Shown: positions 34,261 to 43,348, counted from the stretch's first letter. The stretch is 64,000 nucleotides of DNA from PALSA-505 sp035308365 (GCA_035308365.1 DATGGU010000070.1:62001-126000); one strand, 5' to 3'. Notes: generated by a model not told the origin, from the sequence alone. Numbers and translations: made by a program.

Positions 34261-35338
34261 CAAGCGCAGCACCACCCGGACGCGGACCGCCAAGTCACCG
34301 GCCGCGGCCACCGGGCCGGGCGCGACGGCGGCCGAGTCAGCCAAGTCACCGGCCGGGGCCACCGGGCCGGGCGCGACGGCGGCCGGGTCAGCGATGGGCG
34401 AGCCGGGTACCGCGGCCGCGGCGACCAGGCCGGGAGCGGCCAACGTCGTGACGCCCAGGACCAGGGGTGCGCGCGAGCCCGCTCCGGACGGCAGGCTGGC
34501 GGTTCGCAAGACCTACAAGCTGTTCATCGGCGGCGCCTTCCCGCGCTCGGAGTCCGGCCGTACCTACCAGGTCCGCGCGGCCGGGGATGCCACGGTCAAC
34601 GTCGCCAGGGCGTCGCGCAAGGACGTCAGGGACGCGGTGGCCGCCGCCAGGACGGCGGTGGCCAAGTGGTCGGGCGCGACCGCCTACAACCGCGGTCAGG
34701 TGCTCTACCGGGTGGCCGAGATGCTCGACGGCCGGGCCGCGCAGTTCGCCGCCGAGGTCGAAGCGGCCGAGCAGGTCGGTAGCGCTCAGGCCAGCGCCTT
34801 GGTGGACGCGGCCATCGACCGCTGGATCTGGTACGCCGGCTGGCCGGACAAGGTCGCTCAGGTAGCGGGCGGCGCGAACCCGGTCGCCGGGCCGTACTTC
34901 AACTTCAGCGTGCCCGAACCGGCCGGCGTGGTAGGGGTCGTCGCCCCGCCGGAGTCAAGCCTGCTCGGCCTGGTCAGCGTCGTCGCTCCGGTCATCGCCA
35001 CCGGCAACGCCGCCGTCGTCGTGGCCAGCCAGGACCGGCCGCTGCCCGCCATCACCCTGGCCGAAGTGCTCGCCACCTCCGACGTCCCCGGCGGCGTGGT
35101 GAACATGCTCACCGGCTTGCGCGGTGAGCTGGCGCCCGTGCTGGCCGGGCATATGGACGTGAACGCCATCGATGTGACCGGAGTGGGACACGACGGGCGG
35201 GCCGAGCTGGAGCGGCTGGCCGCGGCCAGCGTCAAGCGGGTGTTCGCCGCCGGCGAGGACTGGACGGCGCCGCCCACCCCCCGCCGGATGCTGGCCTTCC
35301 TGGAAACCAAGACGGTCTGGCACCCGATGGGGATGTAG
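34253..35338 (+). CDS. Aldehyde dehydrogenase-like protein lacking the catalytic domain
   Basis: A 361-residue relative of aldehyde dehydrogenase that keeps only the cofactor-binding half. After a 75-residue Ala/Thr/Gly/Lys-rich leader it shows KTYKLFIGGAFPRSESGRTY, a Rossmann part (VVGVVAPPESSLLGLVSVVAPVIATGNAAVVVAS) and ends soon after DVTGVGHDGRAELERLAAAS. No counterpart of the catalytic Cys or Glu loop is present. The natural stop, full codon bias and tight coupling (ATG 34253 with GGAGG 9 bases upstream, overlapping the previous gene) argue that it is a real gene, not a fragment. A structural or regulatory partner of the complete enzyme is a reasonable inference. Confidence 0.8.
   Translation: MPDKRSTTRTRTAKSPAAATGPGATAAESAKSPAGATGPGATAAGSAMGEPGTAAAATRPGAANVVTPRTRGAREPAPDGRLAVRKTYKLFIGGAFPRSESGRTYQVRAAGDATVNVARASRKDVRDAVAAARTAVAKWSGATAYNRGQVLYRVAEMLDGRAAQFAAEVEAAEQVGSAQASALVDAAIDRWIWYAGWPDKVAQVAGGANPVAGPYFNFSVPEPAGVVGVVAPPESSLLGLVSVVAPVIATGNAAVVVASQDRPLPAITLAEVLATSDVPGGVVNMLTGLRGELAPVLAGHMDVNAIDVTGVGHDGRAELERLAAASVKRVFAAGEDWTAPPTPRRMLAFLETKTVWHPMGM
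34289..34390 (+). repeat. 51-base tandem duplication in the leader of the truncated aldehyde dehydrogenase
   Basis: Copies at 34289-34339 and 34340-34390 differ by only a few bases and keep the reading frame, encoding two KSPA(A/G)ATGPGATAA units. The near-identity suggests a recent in-frame duplication in the disordered leader. Confidence 0.85.
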
Positions 35339-35341
35339 CCG

Positions 35342-35395
35342 GGACGACGTGTGGGTTCCGGTCGGCCGGTGACCGCGCGTACCCGGGCGTCGTCC
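35342..35395. terminator. Nested hairpin between convergent nucleoside and hydrogenase operons
   Basis: GGACGACG at 35342-35349 pairs with CGTCGTCC at 35388-35395. Inside, GGGT 35353-35356 pairs with ACCC 35381-35384, and GGTC 35360-35363 with GACC 35371-35374. It lies exactly between two convergent transcripts, so it can terminate both. Confidence 0.5.
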
Positions 35396-35403
35396 TGACC
35401 GGG

Positions 35404-35508
35404 CTACATCTGGCGAAGCTCGAGGTAGCGCTTCACGTCGGGCAGCGACTGGATGATTACGGCCAGGACCGCCGCGAGCAGCGCCGCCTTGATCAGGTTG
35501 CTGATCAT
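35404..35508 (-). CDS. 34-residue membrane microprotein of the hydrogenase operon (DUF6893-like)
   Basis: The product is 34 residues: a hydrophobic helix (LIKAALLAAVLAVIIQ) followed by a charged tail (SLPDVKRYLELRQM). One membrane span with the basic tail inside is likely. ATG at 35508 overlaps the stop of the 500-residue gene by four bases and GGAGGAAGCCAG precedes it, which supports translation. It resembles the small DUF6893 proteins found beside actinobacterial hydrogenases; I am fairly but not fully sure of the family name. The role is unknown. Tethering the soluble hydrogenase or an electron carrier to the membrane is an inference. Confidence 0.72.
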   Translation of the reverse strand: MISNLIKAALLAAVLAVIIQSLPDVKRYLELRQM

Positions 35509-37007
35509 CTGGCTTCCTCCTTTGGCCGGCCCGGCCGGCCCGGCTCGATCTCGTCGGGGGAGAAGTAGAGGAACCTGCCGTGGGTTCGCTGCAGGTCGGC
35601 CAGGAGCGGGTCACCGTCCGGGGTGACCGCCACGTGCACCTGGCCGTCCACGTCGAAGAGCACGGCCTCCACGACCGCCGCACGGCCGGCCAGGAACAGG
35701 TCCTGGGCGTCGGCCCGCCGCGAACCCGGCCGCAGGACGACCCTGCTGCCCTTGGCCACCCGGACGCCATTGACCACCACGTGGTCGGTCTGCGGTGAGA
35801 CGGACGTGTCCGCGCCCGGATCCCACCAGGGCACCGATGGCCGCTGCACGGTGTACTCGCCCGGCGTCGTGACCTCGGGTGGCGACTGCGGGCCGGACGG
35901 TGGCGGTGCCGTCGGCACCGGGCCGCCGGCTGGCGCCAGGTAGCGGATGGCGCCGTGCATCTTCTCGAGTATCTCTGGCGGCAGCCCGTCCAGCCGGTCC
36001 ATCAGATCGGCGGCGCGCGGGTCGGTGGCGCGCGCTTCCGCCTTCTCCTCATCGGTCAGGGTGAGCGTCCGCAGGGTGAGGATCTCGTCGATCTCGGTGG
36101 CGTCGAACAGATCCCCGGCGCTCTCCGGTGCGATCTCCGGGTGGTCATAGAGGATGATGGGCGAGGCCATCATCAGGTTCCCGCAGTCCCGCGGCCCGGC
36201 CAGCACCGGCCACATGCCGGTGTTGGTGCACTCGGCGACCAGCTTCGACGCCCACTCCGGCGGGTCGGTCATGGACAGGAAGGTGCCATCCTCGGCACCG
36301 ATGAGCGCGTGCGCGGAGATCAGCGCGCAGCGCAGGCCATCGTCGCGGTTGCGCAGCTCGGCAGCCGGCTGGCTCCGGTTCTCCACCCGCACCCGGCACC
36401 GCAGCACGCCGTAGGGGCCAGGCAGCCGCTCCAGGTGCACACCGGCCATCGCGTCCAGCGTGTCCCACCGGTGGATCAGCCGGCCCACCACCGAGCCGGC
36501 CGCATCGGTGATGTCCTCGCTCTCCTGCCCAGCCTCGACGTGGATCGCCAGCTCCGCGCTGCCGCCCTCGGCGCCGTCACCGGCCGCGTCACCGCCGGCC
36601 GCCCCAGCCGCGAGCAACTCATCCACCGATGCCACGATCCGGTGCTCGCGATCGGTGGCCTCGTCCCACCGGGTGTACTCGGTACCATCCACCAGCAGCC
36701 TGGCCGTCTCGCGCAGCCTGCCGGTCACCGGATCCACGCCCTGCACGATGCGCCTCCGCAGGTGCAGGAACCGGATCAGCACCCACAGCTCGGCACCTGG
36801 GCGGCATTCAACCAGGAACTCGGCCTGGCTGGCGGATGGCTCGCACGCATCGACCGTGGCGTAGGCCGGCGGCATCAGCACGCCGAACTGGAACCTGGCC
36901 CTGTTCTTCTGCGCCGACTTCCGGTACGGGTACAGCAGGTAGCCCTCGTACAGGATGGCGTCGGCCACCTGCCGGGCCTGGCCGAGGTGCTCGCGGCGCA
37001 CGGTCAT
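35505..37007 (-). CDS. Conserved hydrogenase-cluster protein of unknown function (500 residues)
   Basis: I recognise this only by context: a large accessory gene found between hydrogenase structural genes and the microprotein in actinomycetes. It begins TVRREHLGQARQVADAILYEGYLLYPYRKSAQKNRARFQFGVL. It has a DDGLRCALISAHALIG segment, NTGMWPVLAGPRDCGNLMM, a Pro-rich linker (about 385-410) and a C-terminal beta-rich region (VVVNGVRVAKGSRVVLRPG, FDVDGQVHVAVTPD) possibly a small barrel. Few Cys are present, so it is probably not an Fe-S protein. ATG at 37007 overlaps the DUF6084 stop by four bases. The chance of an assembly or scaffold role is inferred from position alone. Confidence 0.75.
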   Translation of the reverse strand: MTVRREHLGQARQVADAILYEGYLLYPYRKSAQKNRARFQFGVLMPPAYATVDACEPSASQAEFLVECRPGAELWVLIRFLHLRRRIVQGVDPVTGRLRETARLLVDGTEYTRWDEATDREHRIVASVDELLAAGAAGGDAAGDGAEGGSAELAIHVEAGQESEDITDAAGSVVGRLIHRWDTLDAMAGVHLERLPGPYGVLRCRVRVENRSQPAAELRNRDDGLRCALISAHALIGAEDGTFLSMTDPPEWASKLVAECTNTGMWPVLAGPRDCGNLMMASPIILYDHPEIAPESAGDLFDATEIDEILTLRTLTLTDEEKAEARATDPRAADLMDRLDGLPPEILEKMHGAIRYLAPAGGPVPTAPPPSGPQSPPEVTTPGEYTVQRPSVPWWDPGADTSVSPQTDHVVVNGVRVAKGSRVVLRPGSRRADAQDLFLAGRAAVVEAVLFDVDGQVHVAVTPDGDPLLADLQRTHGRFLYFSPDEIEPGRPGRPKEEAR

Positions 37008-37696
37008 GGCTGGCACTGCGCCGGATCCGGAGCCGGAGCCGAAGAGGACGCCGGGGCCGGCGCCGGGCCGGCCGCCTCCGCGAGCAGCGCCCGCAGCGTC
37101 GCGTCCCAGGTCGGCAGCGCCCGCTCGTTCTTGAACCGCTGCAGCTCGTCGAAGGTCTGCATGCTCATCTTGAGCCACGCGGTGTTGGGGAAGTGTACGT
37201 CGATCGCCTCCCGCCACACGCTCACCGGAATCCGGCAGGGTGCCTCCTTGCTCCACGGCACGGGCTGCACCGAGATCCGCCCGCCGGACACCGTGAAGAC
37301 CGTGCCGCTGAACAGCAGCAGCAGCGGTATCTCGCCGCCGGCCAGCGCGGTGAAGTACCTGGCCGTGCCCAGTTCCAGGTCGTAGCTGAACGGGATCGGC
37401 AGCGCTACCTCCGTGCTGCCGGTGAAGCCGGGCACCATGGCCGTCACCGTGGCGAACTGCATCGGCTTGAGCGTGTCCGCCCACCGGCTGGTGTCACCGA
37501 ACAGGTCGTTCAGCCGCTCCTCCTCGGCCCGGCTGTAACGGCGTCTGGCCGGCTCGATCCGGATCTGGCAGCGCAACGCGATCGTCTCGATCCGCTGGCC
37601 GGTGGTCTCGCTGATCCGCAGCTTCAGCGTCATGGACGGGACGATGGCGTACCTGTCCGCCGCGACGCCGGTGCAGTCGAATACGAGCTCGGCCAT
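37004..37696 (-). CDS. DUF6084-like hydrogenase-cluster protein
   Basis: A 230-residue soluble protein without Cys-rich motifs, starting AELVFDCTGVAADRYAIVPSM. Mid-protein text such as PIPFSYDLELGTARYFTALAGGEIPLLLLFSGTVF suggests a beta-sandwich. It ends in a Pro/Ala-rich tail. It matches what I recall of DUF6084, a family tied to actinobacterial group 1h hydrogenases with no known activity. ATG at 37696 lies one base beyond the DUF5947 stop and its own stop overlaps the next gene, so translation is coupled on both sides. A frame extension to 37828 exists but overlaps the previous gene. Confidence 0.78.
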   Translation of the reverse strand: MAELVFDCTGVAADRYAIVPSMTLKLRISETTGQRIETIALRCQIRIEPARRRYSRAEEERLNDLFGDTSRWADTLKPMQFATVTAMVPGFTGSTEVALPIPFSYDLELGTARYFTALAGGEIPLLLLFSGTVFTVSGGRISVQPVPWSKEAPCRIPVSVWREAIDVHFPNTAWLKMSMQTFDELQRFKNERALPTWDATLRALLAEAAGPAPAPASSSAPAPDPAQCQP

Positions 37697-37697
37697 G

Positions 37698-38468
37698 TCA
37701 GGAGGACTCCCGGCTGAACACGCGGGCACGGGATCTGACGTCGCCGATGAACCCGGCGATGCTCTGCCGCGCCTGCGCCCCTCCGTCAAATCCTTTCCAG
37801 AGCATCCGCATCCGGCCGGCCAGCTCATAGCAGGCGTCGATGGGGACCAGGAAGTGCTCGACGGTGTCGTCGGTGCGGCTGATCAGCACGGCTTCCACAT
37901 CGGGCGTGATCACGCCGAGCAGCGGGTGGGCCTGCGCGATCCGCTGCCACGCGGTCAGGTCAAGCCGGCACTCGGTCGCCCCGGCCGGGCTCGGGTAGAA
38001 CCCGGTCACCTCGTCACGTCGCGAGCTGTACAGGAAGAACGCCAGGCCCACCGGGATCTCCAGTTCGTCCCATTCGGCCGGGGTCATCGGCCGGGCCGGG
38101 TCGGCCAGGTACCGCTCCGGAACCGCCCGGTAGTGCCCGCCACCGGCTTCTGAGTTCTCGAACAGCAGATAGCAGGCCCGGCAGGCGCAAAGCAGCGAGG
38201 ACTTCTCCAGGTCGGCGACGTGGTTGTGGCCGGCCGGGATCGGGGTGGCACACATCTCGCAGGTCTCGTCCGGTGCCGCAGGACGTGTTTGCGGCCAGGA
38301 AAGTGCCGTAGGGCGGGTTTGCGGCCAGGAACGTTTGGCGCTCTCGCCGTGGGCCGCCCGGATCCGCTCGAACACGGCGGCCGGAGTGTTCTCCGGCGGC
38401 CCAGGGGCGGACGGCTGCACACCGGGAACGAACCTGCGCAGCCCGGCGGGCCTGTTCGGCGCGGTCAC
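37698..38468 (-). CDS. DUF5947-like Cys-rich hydrogenase-cluster protein
   Basis: A 256-residue protein. Around residue 70 it has two Cys pairs, CEMCATPIPAGHNHVADLEK and LLCACRACYLLFENSE, arranged like a zinc ribbon or a small Fe-S site. Later motifs are MTPAEWDELEIPVGLAFFLYSS and PVDACYELAGRMRMLWKGFDGG. It resembles DUF5947, seen only beside hydrogenases; activity unknown. GTG at 38468 overlaps the preceding stop by four bases. A 30-base duplication near 38290-38335 gives two SWPQTRP copies before the Cys region. An assembly or electron-transfer accessory role is inferred. Confidence 0.8.
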   Translation of the reverse strand: MTAPNRPAGLRRFVPGVQPSAPGPPENTPAAVFERIRAAHGESAKRSWPQTRPTALSWPQTRPAAPDETCEMCATPIPAGHNHVADLEKSSLLCACRACYLLFENSEAGGGHYRAVPERYLADPARPMTPAEWDELEIPVGLAFFLYSSRRDEVTGFYPSPAGATECRLDLTAWQRIAQAHPLLGVITPDVEAVLISRTDDTVEHFLVPIDACYELAGRMRMLWKGFDGGAQARQSIAGFIGDVRSRARVFSRESS

Positions 38469-39376
38469 GACGCCACCGCCGGAACGGCGACCCGCACGCC
38501 CTGGCTGTCGGCCAGCAGCGGCAGCGGATCGAGATGCAAGCCGGGATCGTCCATCCCACGGCCCGCGGCGCGGACGTCGTAACGCTTCCCGCAGGGACAG
38601 CTCAGCACCGCACGGTCGAGCTGGCCCGAGGCCATCGAGGAACCGCACGACGGGCACAGATCCCGGTAGGCATACAGGGTGCCCCGGACCGCGCAGACAA
38701 GCACCGCCATTCCGCCTGCCGGCGCGCGCACAGGCCGCGAACTCGGCGGCCCGATGTCCGGCAGGCGCACCCAGGCACCGTCGCCATCCGCCGCGAAAGC
38801 CGTAGGGGGTGCTTCCGGCGAAACAAGCGGAGCGGCTGCCCCGGCGCCGTCGGGGCGGCGGCCGATCTGCAGCAGAGTGCGTGATCCGGCCGGCGGCTCG
38901 GTCATGCCCTCCACCACGACCTCGGTGACCTCGGGGGCCGCGTTCTTCACCGCATCCTCGATGGCCAGCCGGACGGTCACCGTCGAGGACGGGCAGCCGT
39001 GGCAACTGCCCTCCAGCCGCAGCCGGGCCACCCCGTCGGTCACACCCAGGTACTCCACCCCGCCGGCGTGCGAGCCAAGGTAGGGCCTGACCTGATCCAG
39101 CGCCCGCTGCACCCTTGCGTCCACGTCCAGCGGATGCAGGTCGTGCAGCAGCAGCAGGCTCTCCACCAGCGGGTCCTCGGTGAGCTTGGCGATCAGCCCG
39201 GCACCGGCCGGCCCGGACTCGCCGAGCACGGCCATGATCCGGGCGAGGCCGTCGCCGTAGAGACCGACCAGCAGCCCGGTCAGTTCCTCGGCCGCGGCCG
39301 CCACCGCGGGGGCACCCGACCGCAGAGCACCGAGAATCTCTTCGATCCGGTCCCCGGCTTGCTTGACGCGGGTCAT
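38465..39376 (-). CDS. hhyE: NifU-domain and Rieske-like iron-sulfur protein (HhyE-like)
   Basis: A 303-residue protein in three parts: an N-terminal helical region (1-85), a NifU C-terminal-type domain with the cluster motif SCHGCPSSTVTVRLAIEDAV (about 124-143), and a Rieske-like domain (about 220-290). In the last domain the canonical CPHRG and CPWHG ligand motifs read CPSCGSS and CPCGKRYDV, so the two His ligands are replaced by Cys. In mycobacteria a predicted Fe-S protein HhyE encoded beside hhySL is linked to electron delivery from the hydrogenase to the respiratory chain. The same place and build here support that role. Starts at 39376, four bases after hhyL. Confidence 0.82.
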   Translation of the reverse strand: MTRVKQAGDRIEEILGALRSGAPAVAAAAEELTGLLVGLYGDGLARIMAVLGESGPAGAGLIAKLTEDPLVESLLLLHDLHPLDVDARVQRALDQVRPYLGSHAGGVEYLGVTDGVARLRLEGSCHGCPSSTVTVRLAIEDAVKNAAPEVTEVVVEGMTEPPAGSRTLLQIGRRPDGAGAAAPLVSPEAPPTAFAADGDGAWVRLPDIGPPSSRPVRAPAGGMAVLVCAVRGTLYAYRDLCPSCGSSMASGQLDRAVLSCPCGKRYDVRAAGRGMDDPGLHLDPLPLLADSQGVRVAVPAVAS

Positions 39377-39379
39377 GCG

Positions 39380-41164
39380 TCAGGTCGCCAGGACGGCTGA
39401 CATCGGTGAGTGCACCTTCTCCAGTGACCTGCCGTTGCCCAGGTACATGTGGACGCCACAGGGCAGGCACGGGTCGAAACTGCGGACCGCGCGCATGACG
39501 TCGATGCCCTTGAAGCTGCCAGGCGGGTTCTCCTCGAAGATCGGGGTGTTCTGCACGGCGTCCTCGTAGGGGCCAGGCGTTCCGTAGACGTCACGGACGC
39601 TGGCATTCCACGGGGTCGGCGGGTACGGGTGGTAGTTGGCGATCTTGCCACCGCGGATGACCATGTGGTGGGAGAGCACGCCCCGCACCGCCTCGGTGAA
39701 CCCGCAGCTGTTCGTCTCGTCGGGCACGGTGAACGGTTCCCACGTCTTGGTGTGGCCGGCCCGGATCTCGGCGAGCGCCTTCTCGGTGAAGTGCAGCGCG
39801 CAGGCCGCCGCATAGGCCTGGAAGTAGGTTCGCGCCCGGTCCCGCTCGATCGCGTTGGACAGCGGCTGTCCCTGCTTGTCGTGCGGGATCCGCCACTCGA
39901 AGGTGACCTCGGGCTTGCTGATCGTCCGCGGCAGGTTGATCTGCACGCCGCTGCCGGTGGACCTTACGTAGCCGATGTCCACCAGGCCGCCGAGCGCGGT
40001 CGCCCACAGCCGGGCCAGCGGGCCGCCGCCGGTGTCGGCCGCCATGTGGTCGGTGCCGTCGAACCAGCGGGGCGACATCACCCAGGAGTACTTGTCGTCG
40101 AAGTTCCGCTTGGCCGGCCGGGGGATGGTGTGCTGGTTCCACGGGTGCCTGCGGTCGACCGGGTTGCCCAGTGGGTCGTGCGTCACGAACATCTCCTGGT
40201 CCTCCCAGTCCTCGTAGTACGAGGAGCCGAGCAGGATCCGGATGCCCAGGTTGATCTCCACCAGGTCGTTGGTGATCAGTTGGCCGTCCCTGATGACGCC
40301 GGGGGTGACGAACATCTTCCGGCCCCAGTTGGTCATGTTCCGGTACGTGAAGTCGCAGTATTCGGGGTCGTTGAGGCTGCCCCAGCAGACCAGGTCGGCG
40401 CGGCGCCTGCCGACCTCTTCGTAGCCGGGCATGGCCTCGTAGAAGAAGTCGAACAGGTCGTCGTGCAGCGGCACGACCCCCTTCATGAACTCCACGTACC
40501 GCATCAGCCGGGTGAGGTAGTCGGTGAACAGCTGGATCGTCGGGGTCGTGCCGACACCACCCGGGTACAGCGTCGAGGGGTGCACATGGCGCCCCTCCAT
40601 GAGGCAGAACATCTCCCTGGTGGATCTGCTCACCTGGAGCGCCTCGCGGTAGAACGCGCCCTCGAGCGGGTTCAGGGCCCGCATGATGTCGCCGATGGTC
40701 TTGTAGCCGTGCGCGCCGGCGTGCGGCGCCTCGGTGCGGTTGGCCAGTTCGAGCACGCCGGGGTTGGTCTCGCCGACCATCCTCTCGCAGAAGTCCACCC
40801 CGACCAGGTTCTCCTGGAAGATGTTGTGGTCGAACATGTACTCCGCCGCCTCGCCGAGGTTGATGATCCACTCGCCGAGGTGCGGCGGCCGCACGCCGTA
40901 GGCCATGTTCTGGTTGTAGACCGAGCAGGTCGCGTGGTTGTCGCCGCAGATTCCGCAGATGCGGCTGGTGATGAAGTGCGCGTCCCTGGGGTCCTTGCCC
41001 TTCATGAAGATGCTGTAGCCGCGGAAGATCGACGATGTGCTGTGGCACTCGACGACCCGCCGCTGGGCGAAGTCGATCTTCGTGTAGATGCCCAGACTGC
41101 CCACGATCCTGGTGATCGGGTCCCAGGCCATCTCCACAATGCCGGTGTCTTCGGCCGTAGTCAT
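39380..41164 (-). CDS. hhyL: [NiFe] hydrogenase large subunit, group 1h (high-affinity)
   Basis: A 594-residue catalytic subunit. The L1 motif RICGICGDNHATCS puts the first Ni/Fe cysteines at 70 and 73. The L2 motif DPCLPCGVH places the second pair at 566 and 569. Cleavage after His572 by the maturation protease would remove a 22-residue tail. SRICGICGDNHATC and DPCLPCGVHM are the forms seen in actinobacterial group 1h (formerly 5) enzymes, which oxidise H2 at atmospheric levels and tolerate O2. It lies 13 bases after the small-subunit gene on the same strand and has GGAGGG upstream. Electrons should pass through the small subunit toward the quinone pool. Confidence 0.96.
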   Translation of the reverse strand: MTTAEDTGIVEMAWDPITRIVGSLGIYTKIDFAQRRVVECHSTSSIFRGYSIFMKGKDPRDAHFITSRICGICGDNHATCSVYNQNMAYGVRPPHLGEWIINLGEAAEYMFDHNIFQENLVGVDFCERMVGETNPGVLELANRTEAPHAGAHGYKTIGDIMRALNPLEGAFYREALQVSRSTREMFCLMEGRHVHPSTLYPGGVGTTPTIQLFTDYLTRLMRYVEFMKGVVPLHDDLFDFFYEAMPGYEEVGRRRADLVCWGSLNDPEYCDFTYRNMTNWGRKMFVTPGVIRDGQLITNDLVEINLGIRILLGSSYYEDWEDQEMFVTHDPLGNPVDRRHPWNQHTIPRPAKRNFDDKYSWVMSPRWFDGTDHMAADTGGGPLARLWATALGGLVDIGYVRSTGSGVQINLPRTISKPEVTFEWRIPHDKQGQPLSNAIERDRARTYFQAYAAACALHFTEKALAEIRAGHTKTWEPFTVPDETNSCGFTEAVRGVLSHHMVIRGGKIANYHPYPPTPWNASVRDVYGTPGPYEDAVQNTPIFEENPPGSFKGIDVMRAVRSFDPCLPCGVHMYLGNGRSLEKVHSPMSAVLAT

Positions 41165-41177
41165 CGCGGTGTCCCTC

Positions 41178-42227
<1,050 letters not shown>

Positions 42228-42733
42228 AGCAAAGGCCACCTCCTCGTTTCTGGATCGGCGGCAGACAGCACCCGCTCGGTGGCCGGCAGCACCCGCTCGG
42301 TGGCTGGCACGGCGTACTCGGTGGCTGGCAGGACCCGCTCGGGCCTACTGGCAAGGACAACCGCCGTAGCTGGACCCGAGCCGATCCTCATGGCGCAACC
42401 CACCTTCGTGATGCGCAGACGCCACGAATGCTAGACCTACGGCGGATCGCCTACAAGACTGTTGCGTCAGTTGACCGGACAGAAATGTCTGCCCCAAGAT
42501 GCCCTAGAAACCGAATCCCTTTCTCTAATGTCCGGCACTGGCTGTAACGGATGGTGCGCATGTGTCGGTAATATTCGACGAACTCCTGTGCCTGGTGTCA
42601 CGCAAGTGCCTGAAACACGACCCGACAGCGAGGGCCCGCTTCACATCGCCAGTCCGGTTTCAAGTTTCCAGTTTCGTGACCGCCCACGTAACCTTGGTGA
42701 ATCGCCTGGGGGCGGGAACATGAGGAGTGATCG
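42228..42733. promoter_or_regulatory. Divergent control region between hydrogenase structural and accessory operons
   Basis: This 506-base gap separates hhyS from the accessory operon and must hold both promoters. It is AT-richer than the flanking genes from about 42440 on. Visible parts are a 21-base tandem array near hhyS, and a TTGACC at 42471 that could be a plus-strand -35 box. Its spacer holds an inverted repeat (GACA 42478-42481, TGTC 42486-42489). No convincing gene was found, though a short minus-strand frame runs through the array into hhyS. Confidence 0.5.
42264..42347 (-). repeat. Four 21-base tandem repeats in the hhyS leader
   Basis: Units start at 42264, 42285, 42306 and 42327. 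The consensus begins GGCAGCACCCGCTCGGTGG; the second unit is closest to it and the third is most diverged. A period of 21 bases is two helical turns and also seven codons. On the minus strand the array reads as repeats of PATERVL. It ends 37 bases before the hhyS start codon, so it is probably transcribed as leader RNA or sits at the promoter. Confidence 0.85.
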
Positions 42734-43348
42734 GTGACAGACCCCAACCGTGGTCCCGCCGCGGACCCGATCGAGGTTGTCCCGGTGGTCGTGGTGTCCC
42801 AGTCCTTCCCGGCCCGGCCCTCCTTCATCCCCGAGATCCGGGACTTCGTCCGGCGCTGCCTGGCCGACTCCCCGCTCGATGAGGACGGCATGCGCGAAGT
42901 GGGCGAAACTGTGTTCCGCGCGCTGCTCGACGCGGCCGGGCCGACCGGGTCGGTGCAGGTCGCCTTCCGAATCTTCCCCGAGCACGTCGAGGTCGATGTG
43001 CTCCACTCCGACTCCGCCATCCAGGATGGCCGCGGCCAGATCACGCCCATGGCACCGGCCCGGCCGGCCTCGGTGAACGCCGCCTCGCAGGCCGCATCCG
43101 CGACCCAGCCAGCACAGATGCCAAAGGAGCCCGCCGCCACGGACATGCCGGCCGAGACGCACACCAGCTCGTTCGCCGAGTGGATGTCCAGCGCGCTCCG
43201 CCGGGAGGGCATGACCCAAGAGGCCGCGGCCCGCCAGCTGGGCGTATCAGTCAAGACGGTCAGCCGCTGGGTCGGCGGCGCGACCCAGCCGAGAATGCGG
43301 GACCTCAAGCGGATCAGGGAAGTCTTCGGCGAGGTCCCGCTGCACTGA
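42734..43348 (+). CDS. Putative regulator: degenerate RsbW-like domain fused to XRE-type HTH
   Basis: A 204-residue protein of two parts. Residues about 18-95 (VVSQSFPARPSFIPEIRDFVRRCLADSPLDED...) follow the pattern of RsbW-type anti-sigma ATPase domains. The N-box position that normally reads ELVTNAV is ETVFRAL, so the ATP-binding Asn is lost. After an Ala/Pro-rich linker, residues about 145-204 form a helix-turn-helix of XRE type: MTQEAAARQLGVSVKTVSRWVGGATQP. GTG at 42734 has GAGGAG 6 bases upstream. Placement divergent from hhyS and first in the accessory operon suggests it controls hydrogenase expression. DNA binding is likely; the sensor role of the first half is inference. Confidence 0.75.
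   Translation: MTDPNRGPAADPIEVVPVVVVSQSFPARPSFIPEIRDFVRRCLADSPLDEDGMREVGETVFRALLDAAGPTGSVQVAFRIFPEHVEVDVLHSDSAIQDGRGQITPMAPARPASVNAASQAASATQPAQMPKEPAATDMPAETHTSSFAEWMSSALRREGMTQEAAARQLGVSVKTVSRWVGGATQPRMRDLKRIREVFGEVPLH

Noticed and set aside
34253..35338. Pseudogene of an aldehyde dehydrogenase
   Set aside because: No internal stops or frameshift, good ribosome site, tight coupling and consistent codon use; treated as a genuine short relative.
42264..42347. CRISPR array
   Set aside because: The 21-base units are contiguous without spacers, and no cas genes are present.
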